A DNA stretch of 34,679 nt. Source: an uncultured Bacteroidota bacterium (GTDB lineage Bacteria; Bacteroidota; Bacteroidia; UBA4408). The notes below the pieces were generated by a model, which did no database searches, was not told the origin of the DNA, and was given only the letters and a program-made list of their open reading frames with translations. The stretch spans positions 1 to 34,679 of the forward strand of contig CAIMMJ010000127.1 in assembly GCA_903842515.1 (NCBI GenBank), written 5' to 3'. Within the stretch, counting starts at the first letter, position 1. Every line of letters begins with the position of its first letter. A program made the position numbers and the translations under genes. This document shows positions 17,835 to 27,029 of the stretch, one piece after another.

Positions 17835-20800
17835 ATGAAAAGATCGAACTTCAAAAAGAACGAAAATGTAAATTCAATAACAAATGATACTGAATTTTAT
17901 AAATCAATCTTTGATTCATCTTTGCAAAACAAAGTAATTGTAGAAAACGGAATAATTATAGAAATAAACGACAAAGCACTAGAAAATATTTCTTCTAGTA
18001 AAGAAAACGTTATCGGAAAAAAATTAAGCCACTACTTTCCACAACTTCAGCCCGACGGTGAGCAATCTCTTGCAAAATCTCGGAGAATATTTAAACAGGT
18101 TGTGCAAAATAAAATTAATCAGTTCAGTTGGAAAGTTCTAAATCCACCCAATAAAAACTATGAAATAGAAGTAAATTTAAATTATATTAAGTACAACAAC
18201 CGTAAATTTTTTATTTATAATTTTTTCTTTGTTCAAACCAACACTAACTTCGATTTTTATTTAAACAGAATAAGAAACAGTTATAATTTTTTTATTGATT
18301 TTTTTACAGATGCAGCTATTATTCATAAAAAAGGAGTATTAATAACTTGCAATGCTGCTGCAGCACAAATTTTAGAAGCAAACACTATTCAAGAATTAAA
18401 TAATTATAATTTATTTAGTTTGTTGTTGCCCGAATACGTAAATAAGGCTGCGGAAAGGCTAGCTATTGTTGAAAAAGGAGGAAATGTAACATTTTCTGAC
18501 TATAAAATTAGAACCCTAAAAAACAATATAAAAACAGTAGAGTTAAAGTCCCTGTCAATAAATCAAATTGGAAAAGATGAAACACTTATGTTGGCCAAAG
18601 AAGTTATTGAAAACACCGACTTGCTTGAGAAAGAAATTTTTAAAAACAAAGAATTAGAAAATGTAGTAAAGCAATTAAAAGAGGTGCTTGTTCAAAAATA
18701 CGATACACAAATTGAGCTTACTAATTCTCAAAGGGTTGTTAGAAGTATTATAAACAGCTCTATTGACATTATTATTGCTTCGGATGAAAACGGTATCATA
18801 TCAGAATTTAACAATGCAGCACAAAATGTTTTTGGCTATAAAAAAGAAGAAGTAATAGGTAAATCAGTTGCTATGCTTTACGCCGGACCCGAAGAAAAAA
18901 TAAAGGTAAACAATGCACTAAACGAAACGGGTTTTTTTTCGGGAGAAATATTAAATAAAAGAAAAGATGGAGAAATTTTTACAAGTTATTTATCCCTTTC
19001 CGAAATGGTTAACGAAACAAATTCTTTTATTGGTAGAGTAGGCGTAAGCAGAGACATTACAGTTGAAAAAATTCAACAACAAAAACTTATAGATTCCGAA
19101 GAAAGATACAGAGAAATTGTTGAAAGCACCTCCGACTTAATTTTTAGTTTTACCCTCAACGGAAAATTTATTTTCTCTAATAATTCATTTTCAAATTCAT
19201 TAGGATACAGTCTTCAAGAATTAGAAAATACAACAATCAATCAAATAATACATCCGGAATCTTTAGCAACATTTAACCAAGAGATAAAAAAAATAGTGGT
19301 AAGCTCCAAGCAAATAAATTTAGAATTACCATTTGTAAAAAAGGACAGGAAATTATTAATTGCACAAGGAATTTTGAGTTGCAAAAAGAATGAAAAAAAT
19401 GATTTTGTTTTTTTAGCCAGCTTTAAAAATATATCGGAACAAAAACTAGCCGAAGAAAAAATTAAGCTAAGTGAAGAAAGATACAAAGCCGTATTTGCTC
19501 AAGAATTTTTAGGCATTGCTATATTAGATGTTTTTGGAAGAATTCAACAATTAAACAATACATTCTGCCATGTTTTAGGATATACAGAGCGTGAAATGTT
19601 GTTGATGAACATTATAGATTTAACACATCCCGAAGACAAAGAAAAAACAACAGAAATAAATAGGCTCTTTTTAAATTTAAAGCAAACAAAAATAACCGAA
19701 GAAAAAAGATTAATTCACAAGTTGGGTTCTGTTGTTTATGGCAATGAATCGTGGTCGGTTGTTAACGACAACAAAGGAAATCCCGATTATTTTATCTTGT
19801 TTTTTGAAGACATCACAGAAAAGAAAATAGCACAAAGGAAGTTTTTAGAACAATCAGCAAAATTAAAAGCTATTTTCCAAAGCACATCCCAATCAATAAT
19901 CACCGTAAATAGTAAGTATGAACTTACTTCATTCAACGATTATTTTAGCAAGGGATATAAAAACCTTTCAGGTTTGGAACCGCAAGAAAATTTAAAAATT
20001 CTTGAATTTTTACTCCTTATTCTTGGAAAAGAACAAACAAAATCTTTTAAAAATTACCACCAACGTGCTCTACTGGGTATTCCGCAGCAGTTCGAAAAAA
20101 GTGTAAGTTTACCCAATGGTCAAACAATATGGCTAGATTTTTATATCGACCCAATTATTGTGCCTGATAAACGCATAGAAGAAGCCTCTTATATTGTTCA
20201 TGATATCACAGATAAAAAACTCAATGAGGATCAAATAAAACAATCGTTGCAGGAAAAAGAAATACTACTCAAAGAAGTACACCACAGAGTAAAAAACAAC
20301 CTACAAGTTATATCAAGTATATTAAAACTTCAAAGTCATTATATAAAAGATGAAGCCGCCTTAGAAACTCTCAAGGAAATTCAAAATAGAATAAAATCTA
20401 TGGCTTTGATTCACGAAAATTTGTATCAAAACAAAGATTTGTCTCATCTTAATTTTGGCGAATACATTGCAAATCTTGTTCAAAACCTAGTATACACTTA
20501 TAATTCAAGTAAAAAAGAAATTGAAGTTTTAATGGATGTAGATGATATTTTCTTGAATTTAGATTATTCAATTCCTTGTGGTTTAATTATTAATGAATTA
20601 ATTTCCAACTCTTTAAAGCATGCATTTACGGAATCGGAAAAGGGAACTATAAAAGTTATTTTTAAAAAGCATGCCGATTTAGTACATTTGAGCATTGAAG
20701 ATGATGGAAAAGGATTTAATAAAAAAATAGATTTTAGAAATACCGATTCTCTTGGTTTGCAATTGGTGATGGCATTGGTAGATCAAATTAATGGTACAAT

Positions 20801-20864
20801 AGAACAAAAAGCACAAAAAAATAAAGGAACTATTTACACTATAGAATTTAAATACGATAAATAA
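17835..20864 (+). CDS. Soluble multi-PAS sensor histidine kinase, HisKA_2 type
   Basis: Repeated PAS/PAC segments (e.g. NSSIDIIIASDENGIISEFNNAAQNVFGYKKEEVIGKS...GVSRDITVEK), H-box LLKEVHHRVKNNLQVISSILKLQSHY, N-box LIINELISNSLKHAF, G-box DDGKGF. No TM segment evident. Confidence 0.92.
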   Translation: MKRSNFKKNENVNSITNDTEFYKSIFDSSLQNKVIVENGIIIEINDKALENISSSKENVIGKKLSHYFPQLQPDGEQSLAKSRRIFKQVVQNKINQFSWKVLNPPNKNYEIEVNLNYIKYNNRKFFIYNFFFVQTNTNFDFYLNRIRNSYNFFIDFFTDAAIIHKKGVLITCNAAAAQILEANTIQELNNYNLFSLLLPEYVNKAAERLAIVEKGGNVTFSDYKIRTLKNNIKTVELKSLSINQIGKDETLMLAKEVIENTDLLEKEIFKNKELENVVKQLKEVLVQKYDTQIELTNSQRVVRSIINSSIDIIIASDENGIISEFNNAAQNVFGYKKEEVIGKSVAMLYAGPEEKIKVNNALNETGFFSGEILNKRKDGEIFTSYLSLSEMVNETNSFIGRVGVSRDITVEKIQQQKLIDSEERYREIVESTSDLIFSFTLNGKFIFSNNSFSNSLGYSLQELENTTINQIIHPESLATFNQEIKKIVVSSKQINLELPFVKKDRKLLIAQGILSCKKNEKNDFVFLASFKNISEQKLAEEKIKLSEERYKAVFAQEFLGIAILDVFGRIQQLNNTFCHVLGYTEREMLLMNIIDLTHPEDKEKTTEINRLFLNLKQTKITEEKRLIHKLGSVVYGNESWSVVNDNKGNPDYFILFFEDITEKKIAQRKFLEQSAKLKAIFQSTSQSIITVNSKYELTSFNDYFSKGYKNLSGLEPQENLKILEFLLLILGKEQTKSFKNYHQRALLGIPQQFEKSVSLPNGQTIWLDFYIDPIIVPDKRIEEASYIVHDITDKKLNEDQIKQSLQEKEILLKEVHHRVKNNLQVISSILKLQSHYIKDEAALETLKEIQNRIKSMALIHENLYQNKDLSHLNFGEYIANLVQNLVYTYNSSKKEIEVLMDVDDIFLNLDYSIPCGLIINELISNSLKHAFTESEKGTIKVIFKKHADLVHLSIEDDGKGFNKKIDFRNTDSLGLQLVMALVDQINGTIEQKAQKNKGTIYTIEFKYDK

Positions 20865-20869
20865 AAGTT

Positions 20870-21622
20870 ATGTCAAAATTTAATATAATGGTAGTTGAAG
20901 ACGAAAGCATAGTTGCTAAAGATATTCAACAGAGTTTAAAAAAATTAGGCTACAATGTAGTAGATGTTTGTTCTACAGCCGAAGCAGCTATTGTATCGGC
21001 AAAAGAAAAAAAGCCCGATTTAATTTTAATGGACATCATGCTAAAAGGAGAAAAAAGTGGAATTGATGCAGCAGAAGAAATTAAAAGCATAATAAGCGTG
21101 CCAATAGTTTTTTTAACTGCCTATGCAGATGAAAGTACTTTGAACAAGGCAAAAATTACAGAACCTTACGGTTATATTATTAAACCATTTAAAGAAATAG
21201 AATTGCATACTACAATAGAAATGGCAATCTATAAACACAATAAAGTAAGCGAGGTAAAAAAAGAAAGAGATTTGTTTTTTTCAATGATAGAAAATCAATC
21301 AACCAACGATATGATTTTTATCAAATCTAACTCCAAGTTCATCAAATTAAAAACAGACGAAATTTGTTATGTTGAGGCATTGAAAGATTACGTTACAGTA
21401 AATACTCCCACCGCAAAATATACTATTCACACCACTATGAAAGACATAGAAAATAAGTTGCCTTCTAATCAATTTATTAGAGCTCACCGTTCTTTTATTG
21501 TTCGCATGGATAAAATTAAAGCAATAGACAACCCTAGTTTAATTATGGAGCCCGACAATAAAATTATTCCTATTGGTGGTTCTTACAAAGATACTTTGTT
21601 GCAAAAACTTAATATGCTTTAG
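20870..21622 (+). CDS. Response regulator with LytTR DNA-binding domain
   Basis: Receiver MVVEDESIVAKDIQQSLKKLGY...LILMDIMLKGEKSGIDAAEEI...VFLTAYADESTLNKA...YGYIIKPF; C-terminal LytTR IKSNSKFIKLKTDEICYVEALKDYVTVNT...FIRAHRSFIV. Confidence 0.93.
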   Translation: MSKFNIMVVEDESIVAKDIQQSLKKLGYNVVDVCSTAEAAIVSAKEKKPDLILMDIMLKGEKSGIDAAEEIKSIISVPIVFLTAYADESTLNKAKITEPYGYIIKPFKEIELHTTIEMAIYKHNKVSEVKKERDLFFSMIENQSTNDMIFIKSNSKFIKLKTDEICYVEALKDYVTVNTPTAKYTIHTTMKDIENKLPSNQFIRAHRSFIVRMDKIKAIDNPSLIMEPDNKIIPIGGSYKDTLLQKLNML

Positions 21623-21629
21623 AGATTTT

Positions 21630-22664
21630 TTAAAGAAAGTATTCCTTTTTTAATCCCAACCAATCTAAGGCAGATTTATGCAATAAATTTTCCTTAATTT
21701 CATTACTCAATCTCATTTTATTAATCAATTTACCCGGTATATTTTCTCCTAATGGAAAAGGGTAATCACTTCCTAATGCTATTTTTTCTTCTCCAATTAA
21801 TTCAATTAAGTTTTTTAAAGTAAACTCATCGTGCACCAAACTATCTAGCCAAAATTTTCCCAAATAATTCCTAGGATTTATTGGGTTGTCCACAGCCACT
21901 AAATCTGGTCGGCAATTATAGCCATGTTCTATTCTGCCTATGGTAGATGGAAATGAACCGCCCCCGTGTGCAAATGCCACTTTTAAATGAGGTAGTTTTT
22001 CAAATACTCCACCAAAAATCATAGAACAAATGGCCAATGATGTTTCTGCCGGCATACCCACTAACCAAGGCAACCAATATTTCTGCATTTTTTCTTGTCC
22101 CATCATTTCCCACGGGTGAACAAAAACACTCATCTCCAGATCTTGACAAGCGGTAAAAAAATCAAATAAATGTTCATCGTTCAGGTTCCAATCGTTAACA
22201 TGGCTTCCTATTTGAACTCCTCTCATTCCTATTTTTTTACACCTTTCCAATTCCTGAATGGCTAACCTAGGAGCCTGCAAGGGAACTGTTCCCAACCCAA
22301 CAAAATATTTAGGGTTGTTGGTACATATTTCTGCAATGTGGTCGTTTAAAAATTTGCTCCATTCTAAGCCATCGTTTGCTTGTGCCCAATAGGCAAACAT
22401 TACAGGAATTGTAGAAAGAACTTGAACATCTACTCCAAAGTTTTTACATTCCTCTAAACGTTTTTTGCTGCTCCAACAATTCTCTTCAATTTCTCTAAAA
22501 AATTTGCCATCTATCATCATTTTTGCACAACAACTCCCGTCGGGCTTGTGAATTTTTTTATCCAGCGATACAAATCCACCATACCCAAATTTATTGGCAA
22601 AGTCTGGAATCACCTCAGGTAGAATGTGAGTGTGAATATCTATCGTAAAAATATGATTTTCCAT
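21630..22664 (-). CDS. Amidohydrolase-2 family, 2-amino-3-carboxymuconate-6-semialdehyde decarboxylase (ACMSD)-like
   Basis: IDIHTHILPEVIPDFANKFGYGG...VQVLSTIPVMFAYWA...GTVPLQ...GVQIGSHVNDWNL...VFVHPWEMMG...FAHGGGSFPSTIGRIEHGYNCRPDL...LGSDYPFPLGE. Confidence 0.85.
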   Translation of the reverse strand: MENHIFTIDIHTHILPEVIPDFANKFGYGGFVSLDKKIHKPDGSCCAKMMIDGKFFREIEENCWSSKKRLEECKNFGVDVQVLSTIPVMFAYWAQANDGLEWSKFLNDHIAEICTNNPKYFVGLGTVPLQAPRLAIQELERCKKIGMRGVQIGSHVNDWNLNDEHLFDFFTACQDLEMSVFVHPWEMMGQEKMQKYWLPWLVGMPAETSLAICSMIFGGVFEKLPHLKVAFAHGGGSFPSTIGRIEHGYNCRPDLVAVDNPINPRNYLGKFWLDSLVHDEFTLKNLIELIGEEKIALGSDYPFPLGENIPGKLINKMRLSNEIKENLLHKSALDWLGLKKEYFL

Positions 22665-22666
22665 GC

Positions 22667-23554
22667 TTAAATTTTCTTTAGGATATAAATTTGGCTCGAA
22701 TAAGAATTGTTTCCTTTTGATGCAGCCTTAATGTTAGAAATTAAACCTATCCAAAATGCTTTTACTATACCGCCAGCTTTATATTTTTCGCTGAGCATAC
22801 TTACATAAAAAGAATCAAAAACCATGGGTAAGGTTCTCTCTACTTCTAATCCGTGCTTCTTTGCCAAATTTTCTATGTCTGTTGGCCTAAAATGATAAAG
22901 ATGACGTGGTACATCCAAGGCTGCCCAAAACTTGTTGTAATGCTTAAAATCATAGCTTGTGATATTAGGTACAGCAATCAATAATTTTCCTTTAGGGTGC
23001 AGTGCAGCAATTAATTTTTCTAAAGAAGAATTTAATTCATGAATGTGTTCTACTACATGCCAACAAGTAACAACATCGTAGTTGTTGGATAATGAGTTTA
23101 GTTTGCTTAAATCTGCTATTCTCTCCTCTCCTATTTTGCTTTGTGCTAATTTTCTGGCACCTTCATCCGGTTCCAGGCCATTTACCTCCCATTTTACGTC
23201 GTGCAGAATTTTAATAAAGTCTCCTGTTCCGCAGCCGTAGTCCAGTATTTTTCCTGTTTTTTTTCCACTTATTTGAACAACTAAATTTAGTTTTTTCCAC
23301 AGTGTATATTTTTTTACTAATTGATATATACTATTAATAAAGCCCTTGTTTGAATCGTTGTGCGAAACATAGTCCTCTGATTGGTAGTATTTTCCTATTT
23401 CTGTTGCGCCTGGTCTAGGAGTAGTAAATTTAAATCCACAAGATTCACATTCTACAATGGTAAAATCTTCTTTTGATACCGAGTGATCTTTGACTTTTAT
23501 AAATTGTTTGAGTTTATTACTCTCACAAATAGGGCAGTTGGATAGGTTTTGCAT
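22667..23554 (-). CDS. Class I SAM-dependent methyltransferase with N-terminal zinc-ribbon-like motif
   Basis: CPICESNKL..., CESCGFKFTTPRP, then ILDYGCGTGDFIKILHDVKWEVNGLEPDEGARKLAQ, DVVTCWHVVEHIHE, PRHLYHFRP. Confidence 0.88.
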   Translation of the reverse strand: MQNLSNCPICESNKLKQFIKVKDHSVSKEDFTIVECESCGFKFTTPRPGATEIGKYYQSEDYVSHNDSNKGFINSIYQLVKKYTLWKKLNLVVQISGKKTGKILDYGCGTGDFIKILHDVKWEVNGLEPDEGARKLAQSKIGEERIADLSKLNSLSNNYDVVTCWHVVEHIHELNSSLEKLIAALHPKGKLLIAVPNITSYDFKHYNKFWAALDVPRHLYHFRPTDIENLAKKHGLEVERTLPMVFDSFYVSMLSEKYKAGGIVKAFWIGLISNIKAASKGNNSYSSQIYILKKI

Positions 23555-23663
23555 ACGACTGCAAAATAAATTAAAATCTTTCTGTTTTTAACGTTATTAA
23601 TTTTTTTCGTCTTACAAATTAGATTTTTCACTTAAAACCCTCGATATTTGCACTTTATATAAA

Positions 23664-25520
23664 ATGAAAAATTCTTACGATGTAATTGTAGTTGGTGCAG
23701 GCCATGCTGGTTGTGAATCTGCTGCTGCTGCTGCCAATATGGGCAGTAAGGTTTTGCTCATTACCATGAACATGCAAACTATTGCTCAAATGAGTTGCAA
23801 TCCTGCTATGGGTGGCATTGCCAAAGGACAAATTGTTAGGGAGATTGATGCATTAGGAGGATACTCTGGTATTGTTTCTGATAGCAGTGCAATTCAATTT
23901 AGAATGCTTAATTTATCAAAAGGTCCTGCCATGTGGAGCCCAAGATGCCAAAGCGATAGAATGAGATTTGCCGAGCAGTGGCGTTTGATGCTAGAGAATA
24001 CTCCAAATGTAGATTTTTGGCAAGACATGGTAAGTGAAATTATTGTTGAAAATGATAAAGCAGTGGGTGTAAAAACAAGTCTTGGAATAGAGTTCCATTC
24101 CAAAGCAGTTGTGCTCACAAACGGTACATTTTTAAACGGGGTTATTCACATCGGCGAAAAACAATTAGGCGGAGGTAGAAGTGGAGAAAAGGCAAGTAAA
24201 GGCATTACTGAACAACTAATTTCACTTGGTTTTGATTCTGGTAGGATGAAAACCGGCACCCCGCCAAGAATAGACGGAAGAAGTCTTGACTATTCCTTTA
24301 TGGAAGAACAGGCAGGAGATGAACATCCGGGTAAATTTAGTTTTACGGATACAAAACCATTAACTAAACAATTGTCCTGTTGGATTACTTATACAAACGA
24401 TGAGGTACACGATATTTTAAAAACAGGATTCGATCAATCGCCCATGTATCAAGGCAGAATTCAGGGATTAGGTCCAAGATATTGTCCATCTATAGAAGAT
24501 AAAATTACTCGCTTTGCAGAACGTAACCGTCATCAATTATTTATTGAGCCTGAGGGATGGAACACTGTAGAGATTTACTTAAACGGATTTAGTACTTCAT
24601 TGCCTATGGAGGTACAGCAAAAAGCTCTGGAAAAAATACCTGGGTTCAAGAATGCTAAAATGTTTAGACCTGGTTATGCTATAGAATACGATTACTTCCC
24701 TCCTACTCAGTTAGACTTAACACTTCAAACAAATAAAATTGAAAACCTATATTTTGCAGGTCAAATAAATGGTACAACAGGTTATGAAGAAGCAGCTTGC
24801 CAAGGATTTATGGCAGGAATTAATTCTCACCTCAAAATAAATAGTCTTCCACCTTTTATTTTATCAAGAAGCGATGCATACATAGGGGTATTAATAGACG
24901 ATTTGGTTACCAAGGGTACTGATGAACCTTACAGAATGTTTACCTCTAGGGCGGAATATAGGATTCTGCTTAGGCAAGACAACGCAGATATCCGGCTTAC
25001 CCAAAAAGGGTTTGATTTGGGATTAATTTCAAATGAAAGATACACTGCTTTTCAAGAAAAGCTTGCAAATATCACAACTATTGTAAAAGCAATTAAGGAA
25101 ACAAGCGTTTCTCCAGAAGAGATGAACACTAATCTGGAAAGTGTAGGTAGTGCTCCTATTGTTCAAAAGGTAAAAGCAGCGAGTGTTTTAAGCAGGCCCA
25201 ATGTTAGCCTTAAAGAGTTTGCCAATGCAGATGTTTATGCTTCAATAAATGTTTTTTCTATAGAAGAACAAGAACAAGCCGAAATAGATATAAAATACAG
25301 CAGTTATATACAAAAGGAACAAGACGCTGCTATAAAGCAGAGTCAAACAGAGAACATTAAAATTAGATCAGATATAGATTTTAAAAACATTGTTTCACTA
25401 AGTTCAGAAGCCAAGGATAAATTTAGTAAAATTAAACCTCAAACAATTGGCCAAGCTGCACGTATTTCCGGTATTTCACCAGCAGACATTTCTGTTTTGA
25501 TGATTCATTTAGGTAGGTAA
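23664..25520 (+). CDS. mnmG: tRNA uridine-5-carboxymethylaminomethyl modification enzyme MnmG/GidA
   Basis: YDVIVVGAGHAGCESAAAAANMGSKVLLITMNMQTIAQMSCNPAMGGIAKGQIVREIDALGG...GRMKTGTPPRIDGRSLDYS...GQINGTTGYEEAACQGFMAGIN...MFTSRAEYRILLRQDNAD. Confidence 0.97.
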   Translation: MKNSYDVIVVGAGHAGCESAAAAANMGSKVLLITMNMQTIAQMSCNPAMGGIAKGQIVREIDALGGYSGIVSDSSAIQFRMLNLSKGPAMWSPRCQSDRMRFAEQWRLMLENTPNVDFWQDMVSEIIVENDKAVGVKTSLGIEFHSKAVVLTNGTFLNGVIHIGEKQLGGGRSGEKASKGITEQLISLGFDSGRMKTGTPPRIDGRSLDYSFMEEQAGDEHPGKFSFTDTKPLTKQLSCWITYTNDEVHDILKTGFDQSPMYQGRIQGLGPRYCPSIEDKITRFAERNRHQLFIEPEGWNTVEIYLNGFSTSLPMEVQQKALEKIPGFKNAKMFRPGYAIEYDYFPPTQLDLTLQTNKIENLYFAGQINGTTGYEEAACQGFMAGINSHLKINSLPPFILSRSDAYIGVLIDDLVTKGTDEPYRMFTSRAEYRILLRQDNADIRLTQKGFDLGLISNERYTAFQEKLANITTIVKAIKETSVSPEEMNTNLESVGSAPIVQKVKAASVLSRPNVSLKEFANADVYASINVFSIEEQEQAEIDIKYSSYIQKEQDAAIKQSQTENIKIRSDIDFKNIVSLSSEAKDKFSKIKPQTIGQAARISGISPADISVLMIHLGR

Positions 25521-26117
25521 AAAACTTATCCTTTTTTCATGGTATATTATCATGTTTGGTATTACGATATGCAATACCTATACCCATTATCTCAATAAAT
25601 TACATTATAGTTTTGCTCATTTCCATTTGCCCTTAGCTGACCATTTTCTTCGTTGTAGCAAATAGTAAGTGTTTAATAGATTTTATTTATTACTCTATTT
25701 GAAATTACACAGTTTTTCTGATCGCAGGGGTATGCCTGTATTTAACCCTTCTTGCGAATAATTTGTACTGCATAATCTTCTTCCTTTTTTTGCTTCTTTA
25801 GGGCATGGATGCAATTACAGTGTGGTTAAGAACCTTGAAAATATTTACTCTTATTTTCGTTGTATAATTCTAATATACTTTTAGTAATTCTTGTATGGTA
25901 TTAGATTCCTTAAATCTATATATCACGCTTGCTTGTTGGCCAAAACAAACTAGTTAAATTGATAATTATAAATCATATAAATTTACCAACTATTATCTAG
26001 GCATAAACAGAAAGTATAATACGATGTTTTTTAAACATTATTTGAGTATATTTGTCACTCATTTTATATGAAAAACATTCACTTTTTTATTAAATAAACA
26101 TTAAGAACAATTGTTTA

Positions 26118-26133
26118 TGTTTCACGTGGAACA
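26118..26133. promoter_or_regulatory. parS-like ParB/Spo0J binding site, copy 1
   Basis: TGTTTCACGTGGAACA; its reverse complement TGTTCCACGTGAAACA is the classical parS 16-mer. Confidence 0.9.
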
Positions 26134-26242
26134 TTTTTTGTTTTTAAAGAACATTATTGTTTTTTTATTCATATAAATTATATAAGTTATTGAAAATAAG
26201 ACAAATAAAGATTTAAATTTAAGAATTTCAAATTTTTTTATT

Positions 26243-26258
26243 TGTTTCACGTGGAACA
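26243..26258. promoter_or_regulatory. parS-like ParB/Spo0J binding site, copy 2
   Basis: Second identical TGTTTCACGTGGAACA, same orientation, 125 bp from copy 1. Confidence 0.9.
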
Positions 26259-27029
26259 AAATGTTTTAACTTGTTTTTTCAAGAAAAAACCGTTTAAAGG
26301 CCCAATAAAACATGTTTTTTTAAATAAATATTCCAAACCTGACAATTTATTTAGGGTTTAACATAAAGTTTTAGTATCAAGAAAACAAACAAAAAACTAA
26401 TAACAATACGCCAATATTGTGTTTTAAGGTAAAATAAATATTTAAAATAAATAATTGTATTTTTTAAGTTTCAGTGCTCATAAACAAATTCTTCCCAAAT
26501 TTTATTTTGATAAATTCTGGCTCCTGATTTTTAAATGCGATACTGCCAAGTAGAACAATAAAAATTAATTAGTGGAAGTTAATTTTCCCAACTCTCCGCA
26601 GCCAAGAAATGTTGTTAGGGTGTTTGTATGACTACGAAATAGTGGCAGAAGCTTTGCAACTGAACTTCGGCGAATCATTGGCGATAAATTCATATTAAAA
26701 ACCAAGTTGCATTCTGCTTCAGCGTATTTTTTATTGATAGGCTACAATGTACTTTAGAATCAGAGGAAGAAGAAAATGGGTGATTTGATAAATGTTTTAT
26801 CTAGTTCAATAATAGCAGTTGTATCATGCCGCCGCGGCGGAGTTCACAAAAAATGCACAAAGTTCCCCAAAGAAGTAGTTGTGTTGGGATTGGCGAAGGA
26901 GTGATGATGTTTGATGGAATTAGTTCTATTACTATTCCTTGATAGCGTTCACAAAGAAGGCCAAAGAATTACAAATAAGGAAATGGTGGAAGAATAAATA
27001 TAGGCTTATTGATTTGGAGTAGGAAAACC

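Noticed and set aside
25521-27029. Interpretation of the parS gap as the replication origin itself
   Set aside because: Flanking genes converge on it, no cluster of perfect DnaA boxes was seen, and GC skew was not computed; parS can lie several kb from oriC.
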